DNA of 52,286 nucleotides, from NCBI GenBank assembly GCA_964619055.1, contig CAZUDB010000020.1, positions 1-52,286 on the forward strand. The letters are read 5' to 3'. Source of the DNA: CAYVUM01 sp964619055. Its GTDB lineage: Bacteria > Pseudomonadota > Alphaproteobacteria > Rhodospirillales > Defluviicoccaceae. Shown here one piece after another: positions 41,936 to 49,735 of the stretch. Position 1 is the stretch's first letter. Each line of letters opens with the position of its first letter. Below the pieces are notes generated by a model that saw nothing but the letters and a program-made list of their open reading frames with translations, was not told the origin of the DNA and searched no databases. The translations under genes and the position numbers were made by a program.

Positions 41936-42778
41936 TCAGTAGCGATTGGTGAGAGCTGCTGCGGCGAGGCGCGCCATCCGGATCGGCACGGGGATCTGAG
42001 CAACCTCGGCACGAAACGGATCGAAGCCCGCTCGCCGCAACCGGCCCAGGCTAAGATCGGCCAAGGTTGCCGGCAGCAGCGCCGGCAAAGCGCCGCGAGC
42101 AACCGATGGGCGTGCTGAGCGAGCCGCATCGAGCCGGAGCGCCGCTGCGGCAGCGACCGACTCGACAGCCGCTGCAAGCCCATCGGTAGGGCCGCGCTCA
42201 TAGAGCTGCTGCACATCCAGGCCCGCAGCACGATTGACCTCCACGGGTAGAACTGTGCGGCGATACCGGCGATAAGTAGGAATGGCGCGAAGCAGGCCCA
42301 AAAGGCCGAATGCGGTCGCCGCATCCATTGCCGCCCATCGGCTCGCTTGGTCATGGACACCGAGGATAGTCAGCGATAACTGTGACAATGTCCCGGCCGT
42401 CGCATCAACGTAGGTCAGCAAGTCGGTGAGCGTTGCCGGCGGCGTCGCCTCCAAATCGCGCGCCCGAGCATCCAGGATTCGCTCCAAGTCGTCGCGCTCA
42501 AAGCCGAAGCCTTGCTTGGCAGTTGCCAGTGCCGCGGCGACTGGATGGCGCGGCGGCCGGCCCGCATCGATCGCCTCCAAGGTGTCCCGCCAGAATTGAT
42601 GGCGCATTTGCCCTGCGAGCGGCTCTCGGACCATTTCAGGAATGCGCGCCAACTCAAGATTGAACGAGAAGATGGCTTGAACAGCGTCACGCGCCTCGGA
42701 CGGCACAAACAGTGAGCAGAGAAAACGATCGTGATCAAAGCGGCGCAGTTGATCGGCGCAATAGCTGAGTTTTGGCAC
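41936..42778 (-). CDS. squalene/phytoene synthase-fold protein, NDUFAF6-like
   Basis: This 280-residue protein has the isoprenoid synthase fold, but the first aspartate motif is replaced: AIFSFNLELARIPEMVREPL (where catalytic enzymes have DDxxD), then GQMRHQFWRDTLEAIDAG. This is the pattern of the NDUFAF6/C8orf38 group, a mitochondrial complex I assembly factor descended from alphaproteobacterial proteins found near secDF. So it is probably not a terpene enzyme. The GTG at 42778 has AAGG five bases upstream. The Mth938-domain gene (NDUFAF3-like) is 1.8 kb away on the same strand, separated by the HpnC-like and sodB genes. It is divergent from the HpnC-like gene. Confidence 0.82.
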   Translation of the reverse strand: MPKLSYCADQLRRFDHDRFLCSLFVPSEARDAVQAIFSFNLELARIPEMVREPLAGQMRHQFWRDTLEAIDAGRPPRHPVAAALATAKQGFGFERDDLERILDARARDLEATPPATLTDLLTYVDATAGTLSQLSLTILGVHDQASRWAAMDAATAFGLLGLLRAIPTYRRYRRTVLPVEVNRAAGLDVQQLYERGPTDGLAAAVESVAAAAALRLDAARSARPSVARGALPALLPATLADLSLGRLRRAGFDPFRAEVAQIPVPIRMARLAAAALTNRY

Positions 42779-42867
42779 GGCACCTTTTCCCTCCTGGACC
42801 CGGCCGTGATATGGGGTGCCGGCAAGCGGCCGAGGAGCCGCAGAGGGAGGAAGAGGGGAGCGACGCC

Positions 42868-43722
42868 GTGAGCATCCTCGAGATCGATTTATTCGACCTC
42901 GACAACGATCACGATTTTTCTTTGGTGCCCGGGCTGTTCCCCCGCGCGGTGCGCGGCCACGTCCGCGCGTTTGGCGCCTTTGTCCGGACCGTCGATGAGA
43001 TCGCGGACGATCCCCGGATTAGCACGCAAGAAAAACTGGCGCGTCTCGACGTCTTCGATGCCGCCCTCGATGGCTACGGCTGGATCGGATGGTCGGAGCG
43101 GGACTCGGCCGCGGCAGCGGCGATGCACGCCAGCGTGACGGAGGGCGCACCGGCAGATCATGCTCGCTCCATCGTCCGAGCCTTTCGCCGTGATGTGGCC
43201 GGAGCCCGTTACCAATCCTGGAATGACGTGCTCACCTATTGCGAGCAAGCTGCGGGTCCGGTCGGACGCCACCTTTTGGACCTGCTGCATGAAGACACGG
43301 TCGCCCTTGGACCGCAAAGTGACACCTTGTGTGCAGCGCTTCGTATTTTGAAACGCCTCCGCAAAAGCCGCGATGAAACGCTAAAGTTCAACCGCCTGTG
43401 CATTCCTGAGCAGTTCCTGGAGGACGCCATGGTGTCCGTCCGCCAGCTGCGCGCACCGTCGGCGAAGGGCCAGACCCGAGCTGTCATCGACCGCGTGCTG
43501 GATGGCGTCGACCGGATGCTCCACCGCGCCCAAGATCTGCCGGACCAGGCGGCCACTGGCAGTATCCAACGCCACACCAGCATCATGATGTGCCGTGCAC
43601 TCAAGCTTGCGGAGCGGTTTCGCGAGGTGGATCCCCTACAGCAGCGGGTCGCGCTCAACCGCGGTGAGCGTCGCGCCTGTACCTGGAGGTCCATCGCCCG
43701 CTCGCTCATGAACAGTCGTTGA
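42868..43722 (+). CDS. HpnC-like squalene/phytoene synthase family protein
   Basis: This 284-residue protein resembles HpnC (hydroxysqualene synthase of hopanoid synthesis): DHDFSLVPGLFPRAVRGHVR, then AFGAFVRTVDEIADD with the first aspartate motif intact (D43-D47), TEGAPADHARSIVRAFRRDV, WNDVLTYCEQAAGPVGRHLL, and a C-terminal part with VIDRVLDGVDRMLHRA and DPLQQRVALNRGE. The second aspartate motif, normally NFLQDxxEDxR, reads RILKRLRKSRDETLKFN with only D169, so catalysis by the usual mechanism is doubtful. GGGGAG seven bases before GTG 42868 gives a strong start. No other hpn genes are seen. It is divergent from the NDUFAF6-like gene. Confidence 0.75.
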   Translation: MSILEIDLFDLDNDHDFSLVPGLFPRAVRGHVRAFGAFVRTVDEIADDPRISTQEKLARLDVFDAALDGYGWIGWSERDSAAAAAMHASVTEGAPADHARSIVRAFRRDVAGARYQSWNDVLTYCEQAAGPVGRHLLDLLHEDTVALGPQSDTLCAALRILKRLRKSRDETLKFNRLCIPEQFLEDAMVSVRQLRAPSAKGQTRAVIDRVLDGVDRMLHRAQDLPDQAATGSIQRHTSIMMCRALKLAERFREVDPLQQRVALNRGERRACTWRSIARSLMNSR

Positions 43723-43887
43723 CCACCGTCGCCAAGAAGGTGAGGAAGCGTCGAAGCCCGCACCGCTCTTTTTTGCGCGAGCTTCAGATCTATATTGACA
43801 ATCACACCAAGCACGGCGCGGGCCTAAGCATGGCCGTCGCCACTTCAATCCCGCAAACCATGTAACGGACGCCCAGAGAGGACAATT

Positions 43888-44487
43888 ATGGCATTCGAAC
43901 TACCGGCCCTGCCTTACGACAAGACCGCGCTTGAGCCGCACATTTCGGCCAACACGCTCGATTTCCATCACGGAAAGCACCACAACACCTACGTCGTCAA
44001 CCTTAACAACCTGCTGAAGGACACACCGCAGGCTGACCAGCCGTTAGAGGATGTCATTCGTGCTGCCGCTGCTGACGCGGCCAAGGCGGGCGTTTTCAAC
44101 AACGCCGCTCAAGTGTGGAACCACACTTTTTATTGGCATTGCATGAAGCCGAGCGGCGGCGGACGACCCACGGGTGATCTGGCATCCGCCATTGATGGCG
44201 CTTTCGGAAGCTTCGAGAAGTTTCAAGAGGAATTCAAAACGGCATGCGTGACCCAATTCGGCAGCGGCTGGGGCTGGCTCGTGGCCGAGGGGGGAGCTCT
44301 GAAGATCGCCAAAACTGCCAACGCTGACCTGCCCCTCGTCCACGGTCAAACCGCTCTGCTCACTTGTGACGTCTGGGAGCACGCCTACTATCTGGATTTT
44401 CAGAACAGGCGGCCCGACTACGTGCAGTCGTTCCTGGATAATCTCGTCAACTGGGATTTCGTCGCTGAAAACCTGGCCAAGGCCTGA
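43888..44487 (+). CDS. sodB: iron superoxide dismutase
   Basis: This 199-residue Fe-type superoxide dismutase removes superoxide in the cytoplasm. It starts MAFELPALPYDKTALEPHIS. The metal ligands are H27 (FHHGKHHNTYV), H79 (WNHTFYWHCM), D161 and H165 (CDVWEHAYYLDFQNRRPDY). Residues AQVWNHTFYW and GSGWGWLV mark the Fe form rather than the Mn form. Length is exactly typical (193-200). AGAGG precedes ATG 43888. It ends 24 bp before a strong terminator stem, so it is likely a single-gene transcript. Confidence 0.97.
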   Translation: MAFELPALPYDKTALEPHISANTLDFHHGKHHNTYVVNLNNLLKDTPQADQPLEDVIRAAAADAAKAGVFNNAAQVWNHTFYWHCMKPSGGGRPTGDLASAIDGAFGSFEKFQEEFKTACVTQFGSGWGWLVAEGGALKIAKTANADLPLVHGQTALLTCDVWEHAYYLDFQNRRPDYVQSFLDNLVNWDFVAENLAKA

Positions 44488-44508
44488 TTGCACGCCTCGC
44501 ACAAAGGC

Positions 44509-44545
44509 AAGGGGCCCGGCAGTCGCCGGGCCCTTCGTTTTTTTT
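44509..44545 (+). terminator. rho-independent terminator of sodB
   Basis: The perfect nine-base stem GGGCCCGGC (44512-44520) and GCCGGGCCC (44525-44533) has the four-base loop AGTC and is followed by TTCGTTTTTTTT. This is the strongest intrinsic terminator in the window and ends the sodB transcript. It may also work weakly for the convergent Mth938 gene, whose stop is at 44599. Confidence 0.93.
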
Positions 44546-44598
44546 GACCGTGTCATTCTCTACACACCCGGGTGCGCAATGTGATTGAAGCGCGCCCG

Positions 44599-44982
44599 TC
44601 AGACCGCGATCAACGCAGCGGCAACCGGACGATCTTCGCTAAGCAGCACATTGAACGTCCGGCACGCAGCGCCTGTGTCCATCCACTCCATCATGACGCC
44701 CCGCTCCCGCAGGGCCGCTGCCAACGCCGTCGGCGGGGCCGTAAAACGCTGTCCACAGCCTACTAGGAGAACCTGAACGTTTTCTAATTCGTCCAAGATC
44801 GGCTGAAAGTCGGTAACAGAAATCCCCTCGACGGTGGTGGCAACCCATGGCGACGTTCGATCAGGCAGCACGAGGCACGAACCCGTGTGCTGCTCGCCGG
44901 CGATCCTAAAGCCGCCATTGCCATAACGCTGGATGATCTGGCGCGTGGCGGGAGTGGGTGGCGTGGCGCTCACATCCGACAT
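44599..44982 (-). CDS. Mth938/DUF498 domain protein, NDUFAF3-like
   Basis: This 127-residue single-domain protein of the Mth938/DUF498 family has RYGNGGFRIAGEQHTGSCLV, PILDELENVQVLLVGCGQRF and MMEWMDTGAACRTFNVLLSE, ending DRPVAAALIAV. Its mitochondrial homologue NDUFAF3 is a complex I assembly factor, and in Alphaproteobacteria the gene often stands beside secDF, as here (16 bp after secF). Its molecular activity is unknown; a role in placing membrane proteins or respiratory complexes is an inference from this association. I use ATG 44982; another start at 45009 would overlap secF. Confidence 0.9.
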   Translation of the reverse strand: MSDVSATPPTPATRQIIQRYGNGGFRIAGEQHTGSCLVLPDRTSPWVATTVEGISVTDFQPILDELENVQVLLVGCGQRFTAPPTALAAALRERGVMMEWMDTGAACRTFNVLLSEDRPVAAALIAV

Positions 44983-44998
44983 GGCAACCCGGCCGTCC

Positions 44999-45961
44999 TC
45001 ACTCGGCATGCTCGCGCGGCAATTCCTCCGGCTTATCATCAGCGGCTGTCTCCGACGTGACCGGCGCACGACGCAGATCAAAATAGAGGAGCAATGGCAC
45101 AGCTAGGCATACGGAAGAATACGTTCCGACGATCACGCCCCAGATCATGGCGAACGAAAAGCCACGGATGACCTCGCCGCCAAGGAAGTAAAGCGCCATC
45201 AACGCAAGCAGTGTGGTAACACTGGTGATTACCGTGCGAGCTAAAGTTTCGTTGATCGAGCGATTGAGCAGCTCCGGCAATGGCAGTTGTTTGTAACGTC
45301 TTAGGTTCTCACGGACCCGGTCAAACACCACAACAGTATCGTTGATCGAATAACCGGCGATGGTCAGAATCGCCGCGACTGTGGTCAGATTGAATTCCAG
45401 ACCGAGCAGCGCAAAAATGCCGATTGTGGTGACAACGTCGTGGAACAACGCAATGACAGCGCCCAGGCCAAATTGCCATTCGAACCGCAGCCAGATGTAG
45501 AGCATGATAGCGATCAGCGCCGAAGTGACGGCGTAGACACCATCCCAGAACAGCTCCTCGCTGACCTTCGGTCCGACGAACTCTGTCCGGCGGTTTTCGT
45601 AACTGCTCCCGAGTTCCTCTTGAACCAATCGGACCGCACGCGCTTGCGCTCGCTCTCCGCCGTCCTGTTTTTGGATGCGGATCAGCACGTCCTCGGGTGC
45701 GCCGAACTCCTGAAGCTGGATGTCGCCGAGCCCAAGGTTGCCAAGGCGCGAGCGGAGGTCCGCCAAGTCGGCCGGACCGGTCGTGCTCCGCACCTCGATC
45801 AGGATGCCACCCACAAAATCGATGCCGTAATTGAGGCCCCGGGTCAGAAACAAACCGATAGACGCAATAACCGCTATCGCCGAGAGCGTCAAGAACACGG
45901 CCCGAAACGACATGAAGGGTACGTTGGGACGCGATGGAATGATCGCGAAGCCGCGCATCAT
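44999..45961 (-). CDS. secF: protein translocase subunit SecF
   Basis: This 320-residue inner-membrane protein works with SecD to pull proteins out of the Sec channel using the proton gradient. It has TM1 (FLTLSAIAVIASIGLFL), the first periplasmic domain starting GLNYGIDFVGGILIEV, and TM2-TM6 with TTVAAILTIAGYSINDTVVV, FDRVRENLRRYK, LNRSINETLARTVITSVTTL. These motifs define SecF. ATG 45961, eleven bases after the secD stop, has GGGA about nine bases upstream. The longer frame overlaps secD. Operon order yajC-secD-secF-Mth938 is transcribed leftward. Confidence 0.97.
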   Translation of the reverse strand: MMRGFAIIPSRPNVPFMSFRAVFLTLSAIAVIASIGLFLTRGLNYGIDFVGGILIEVRSTTGPADLADLRSRLGNLGLGDIQLQEFGAPEDVLIRIQKQDGGERAQARAVRLVQEELGSSYENRRTEFVGPKVSEELFWDGVYAVTSALIAIMLYIWLRFEWQFGLGAVIALFHDVVTTIGIFALLGLEFNLTTVAAILTIAGYSINDTVVVFDRVRENLRRYKQLPLPELLNRSINETLARTVITSVTTLLALMALYFLGGEVIRGFSFAMIWGVIVGTYSSVCLAVPLLLYFDLRRAPVTSETAADDKPEELPREHAE

Positions 45962-45972
45962 GGCAAAGGTCC

Positions 45973-47556
45973 CTAAACGGGCAGCAACGTCGGGCGACGC
46001 CGACGCAGCCATGTAACCACGAACAACCTTGTCAGCATCATCGCGGTAAACATGGAGGTGAAGATACCGATGGCGAGCGTGACAGCGAAGCCGCGGACCG
46101 GTCCGGAGCCAAAGGCAATCAACAATAATGCCGCGATGAGGGTCGTGACGTTGGCATCGACAATCGTCGAAACGGCGCGTGAATAGCCCGCATCAATCGC
46201 GTTTATCGGTGTTCTCCCGGCCCTCGTCTCCTCCCGGATACGCTCGAAAATGAGCACGTTGGCGTCAACGGCCATGCCGATGGTGAGCACGATACCAGCG
46301 ATGCCGGGCAGCGTTAGGGTCGCCTGCAACACTGACAGCAATGCGGCGATAAGCACGAGATTGAGGAGCAAGGCCACGGCGGCAAAAATGCCGAACAAAC
46401 CGTAGTAGATTGACATAAAAACAATAACCGTGGTGAGCCCAATGATCCCGGCGATCTTGCCGGCCGCGATCGAGTCAGCACCGAGACCAGGCCCGACGGT
46501 CCGTTCCTCCAAGATCGTGAGCGGCGCCGGCAAAGCGCCGGCACGGAGCAACAGTGCCAAATCATTGGCGGACTCGACCGTGAAGCTGCCGCTAATGATC
46601 CCCGAACCACCAAGAATGGGCTCGCGGATGCGAGGCGCACTGATGACCTCACCATCCAGGACAATGGCGAGGAAGCCGCCGGAATTGTCGGTCGTGGCCT
46701 GACCGAACTTGCGACCGCCCACTGTGTCGAACCGGAAGCTGACCACGGGTTCGTTCGTGCGCTGATCGAACGTCGGCTGGGCATCGACCAGGTTCTCGCC
46801 GCTGACCACGACCCGACGCAACAACAAGTGTTCAAACGGCTGACCGGTGACCGATTGCTCATCGGCCGAAGGCACAATACGGCTGCCCGCCGGGATGCCG
46901 CTCGTTCTCGCCTCGGCCGCGGTCATGCGGGTATCGACGATGTGAAACGTCATTTTGGCGGTCTTGCCGAGAATGTCCTTCATGCGTTCGGGATCGTCGA
47001 TGCCGGGAAGCTGGACCAGAATGCGGTCCGTGCCTTGAGGCTGGATCGTCGGCTCACGAACGCCGGTTTCATCAATGCGGCGGCGAATGATCTCCACGGA
47101 CTTCTGGACAGCCGAGCGCTCCCGCTGGGCCTGCGCCTGTTCGGTCAACGCCATAGTAATGCGGCCGTCGTTCTCCACCGATACGGTCATCTCCGCTTCC
47201 AGGTCACGGAGCAGACCGGCCGCCTCGTCGATCCGGTCGGCATCAAGAATCCGGACGACAACGTTATTCCCATCCACTCCAAGGCCACTGTAGCGAATTC
47301 TGGCCGCCCGTAGCTCGGCACGAACGCCATCCACGGTCGCTTCCAAGAGCTCGCGAATGACCGTCACCGTATCGACCTCCAGTAACAGGTGTGAGCCGCC
47401 TTGAAGGTCCAGGCCCAGGTTGATCTGCTGATGCGGAAGCCATGAAGGCAGGCTCTCAGCGGTACGCCGGTCGAGAAGATTGGGTGCCGCATAGAGCAGC
47501 CCGAACACGCAGACGGCCAACACCAGGATAACTTGCCAGCGGTCGAACCGAACCAT
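45973..47556 (-). CDS. secD: protein translocase subunit SecD
   Basis: This 527-residue inner-membrane protein has an N-terminal TM (VILVLAVCVFGLLYAA), the LGLDLQGGSHLLLEVDT block, a P1 periplasmic domain with RRRIDETGVREPTIQPQGTD, and TM2-TM6 with PGIAGIVLTIGMAVDANVLI, FERIREETRAG and AIDAGYSRAVSTIVDANVTT. It pairs with SecF to complete translocation. Length is in the normal range. It lies 30 bp downstream of yajC and 11 bp upstream of secF. ATG 47556 is used. Confidence 0.97.
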   Translation of the reverse strand: MVRFDRWQVILVLAVCVFGLLYAAPNLLDRRTAESLPSWLPHQQINLGLDLQGGSHLLLEVDTVTVIRELLEATVDGVRAELRAARIRYSGLGVDGNNVVVRILDADRIDEAAGLLRDLEAEMTVSVENDGRITMALTEQAQAQRERSAVQKSVEIIRRRIDETGVREPTIQPQGTDRILVQLPGIDDPERMKDILGKTAKMTFHIVDTRMTAAEARTSGIPAGSRIVPSADEQSVTGQPFEHLLLRRVVVSGENLVDAQPTFDQRTNEPVVSFRFDTVGGRKFGQATTDNSGGFLAIVLDGEVISAPRIREPILGGSGIISGSFTVESANDLALLLRAGALPAPLTILEERTVGPGLGADSIAAGKIAGIIGLTTVIVFMSIYYGLFGIFAAVALLLNLVLIAALLSVLQATLTLPGIAGIVLTIGMAVDANVLIFERIREETRAGRTPINAIDAGYSRAVSTIVDANVTTLIAALLLIAFGSGPVRGFAVTLAIGIFTSMFTAMMLTRLFVVTWLRRRRPTLLPV

Positions 47557-47586
47557 CTGCCTACGCCAGACCTACTCTATTGGCCG

Positions 47587-48099
47587 TCATTGCTCCCGCC
47601 CACCAAGGAGCTTCTTGAGCATTGACCCACTGGCTTCCGGTTTGGTCGGCGGTTCACCCTGCTGCGGCTCCGGTGCGTGATCCGCCTCGAGTTCGTCTTC
47701 CGGCTCGGGCTCCTGGCTGCGCTGACGCTTGCGTCCACGCTGGCCGCCGCTGGTGCTCTTGACCTCGTCCGGCACCTCGGTTCGGGCCAGCACTTGAGCC
47801 ACCAGGCCCCGTTGAACGGTCACACGAACGCCTTCGGCGATTTCCACCTGGATTTCATCGTCCGCTACAATTTTTGTGACACGTCCGATGATCCCGCCGC
47901 CAGTAACGATCCGGTCACCGCGGCGGATCGCGGACAAGGCATCACGATGCTGCTTCATCCGCTTTTGCTGCGGGCGGATGAGAAGGAAGTAAAACACGAC
48001 AAAGATGAGGATGATCGGCGCAAAGCCGAGAAGCGTTTCTGACACTCCTGCCGATCCGGCAGCACCCTCCGCCTGCGCGAAAGCGGGCGAGATGAACAT
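47587..48099 (-). CDS. yajC: preprotein translocase subunit YajC
   Basis: This 170-residue protein has one TM (APIILIFVVFYFLLI) followed by RPQQKRMKQHRDALSAIRRG and DRIVTGGGIIGRVTKI, the YajC signature. The C-terminal 60 residues are a charged, Pro/Glu-rich extension not found in the short E. coli protein (110 residues). YajC binds SecDF. It opens the operon yajC-secD-secF-Mth938 and is divergent from the DUF815 gene, an arrangement common in Alphaproteobacteria. Confidence 0.96.
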   Translation of the reverse strand: MFISPAFAQAEGAAGSAGVSETLLGFAPIILIFVVFYFLLIRPQQKRMKQHRDALSAIRRGDRIVTGGGIIGRVTKIVADDEIQVEIAEGVRVTVQRGLVAQVLARTEVPDEVKSTSGGQRGRKRQRSQEPEPEDELEADHAPEPQQGEPPTKPEASGSMLKKLLGGREQ

Positions 48100-48266
48100 A
48101 AGCGGCTCCCAATTCCGGTGGCCAACACGCGGGGACAGGGACTATACCCGGCCCCGCAATCATTGCAAACGGCCGAGACGCGCCGAGCCGCGCTGGACCG
48201 AACGCGAACGCTGATCTAGCGATGCGTTGTTAACTCTGGACGTCACGGCTATTCCCGGAGCCGCCC

Positions 48267-49124
48267 ATGACCGACCCCGAGCTAGTCACTCTTGTTCAGC
48301 GCATTGCCGACGCGCTGGATCGCCTGGCTCCGGCCCAGCCGAGGGATGCCACACTCGACGACGCAGATGCGTTCTTGTGGGACGCGGACACGGGCCGTTT
48401 GCGTCCAGTCGCTGTTGTCAATTGCGTGGCACTCGCCCTGCTGAAGGGGATCGATGCCCAGGCTGAAATCCTCCTCGCTAACACCCGACGGTTTGCACAA
48501 GGCCTGCCCGCCAACAACGCCCTACTTTGGGGCGCGCGCGGCACCGGAAAAAGTTCGGTCGTCAAAGCGGTGCACGCGGCCATCAACGAAGAAACACCCC
48601 ACGCGCTCGTGTTGATCGAGATCCATCGCGAGGACATTCCTTCTTTGCCGCAGTTGCTTGCCAGGCTGCGAACCGCCCGGCGTCGCTGCCTCGTGTTCTG
48701 CGATGATCTGTCCTTCGATGCCGGGGATGCTTCCTATAAGTCCCTAAAGGCGCTTCTTGAAGGTGGCATCGAAGGTCGACCAGCGACCGTGCTGTTTTAC
48801 GCCACGTCAAACCGACGCCATCTTATGCCACGGGACATGATCGAAAACGAACGCTCCAGCGCCATTAACCCCTCCGAGGCGGTTGAAGAAAAGGTGTCAC
48901 TTTCCGATCGGTTCGGCCTTTGGCTGGGCTTTCACCATTGCGACCAAGAAACCTATCTCGCCATCGTCGAGGGCTATGCGACGTGGTTCGGTCTAGAGAT
49001 GGAGCAGGCGACTCTTCGTTCCGATGCCATCGCATGGGCGGTACAGCGGGGCGCGCGATCGGGACGGGTGGCATGGCAGTTCATACAGGATGTCGCCGGC
49101 CGCTTGGGCAAGCCGCTACCGTAA
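48267..49124 (+). CDS. DUF815 family AAA+ ATPase
   Basis: This 285-residue protein belongs to the DUF815 family of P-loop ATPases. Walker A is NALLWGARGTGKSSVVKAV (residues 84-102) and Walker B is CLVFCDDLSF. ATSNRRHLMPRDMIENE is the sensor region, LSDRFGLWLGFHHCDQETYL follows, and the lid with GARSGRVAWQFIQDVAGRLG is at the end. The function is unknown; it lies next to yajC in many Alphaproteobacteria, here divergent with a 167-bp gap. GGAG before ATG 48267 supports the start. Confidence 0.93.
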   Translation: MTDPELVTLVQRIADALDRLAPAQPRDATLDDADAFLWDADTGRLRPVAVVNCVALALLKGIDAQAEILLANTRRFAQGLPANNALLWGARGTGKSSVVKAVHAAINEETPHALVLIEIHREDIPSLPQLLARLRTARRRCLVFCDDLSFDAGDASYKSLKALLEGGIEGRPATVLFYATSNRRHLMPRDMIENERSSAINPSEAVEEKVSLSDRFGLWLGFHHCDQETYLAIVEGYATWFGLEMEQATLRSDAIAWAVQRGARSGRVAWQFIQDVAGRLGKPLP

Positions 49125-49735
49125 TAGTCCCCCCCAAGTTGGGGCAGCTCAAGAACTCAGCAAACTCCACGAACCGAAAGCTCTCCGGCGGCACGAGAAG
49201 CGCCGAGTGGAAAAGCAATTGTAACCTTCACGTCTAAATCTGCAAAAAAGTCACACCTATTTACTATTTTGCAACCGACAGGTTCGCAGCAATCATACTT
49301 TTGCCTTAATTCCAGGCATCCTCAGGTGAAAGACACACGAATGGGGAGAAAATCATCATCGTTACGTACCATTATGTGTGCGTCAAAGAAGACAACGCAC
49401 GCAATGGTAGGAGTTGTGATTGATGCGCATGTTTAACGATAGATTTCGGTCGCGCGCGCCCTATGATTCGGCTATAAGCTTGAGTTGAGACCAGTCTGAA
49501 CAACGACACAGGAAAGTAAAGCTGTAGGGAAAAATAACCAAACCTACAGAAGTCACTCGTGGTGATTGGGTTAACCAATCCGGAGCACTAAGGGTGGGCC
49601 ATCCACCCGTAATCAGGTTCGTTTGGGGAATTCCTTCAGAGTCAAAAGTCGAGCGGCCACTGCGAACGGCAGCAGGGCATCTTGTGCGCTGCCAATCGCG
49701 TTGCAGCAAATGAAATAACGGCAGGTGATTTCGAC
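49125..49735. other. long intergenic region before the protease gene
   Basis: This 611-bp region, AT-richer around 49230-49330, holds no gene I can support. It contains a hairpin GGGTGG-GCCAT-CCACCC (49592-49608) without a T-tract and the short near-palindrome GATTG-GGTTAAC-CAATC. An imperfect stem with arms GTGTGCGT and ACGCACGC lies near 49376-49403. It is likely the regulatory leader of the large protease gene. I cannot assign promoter boxes. Confidence 0.4.
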
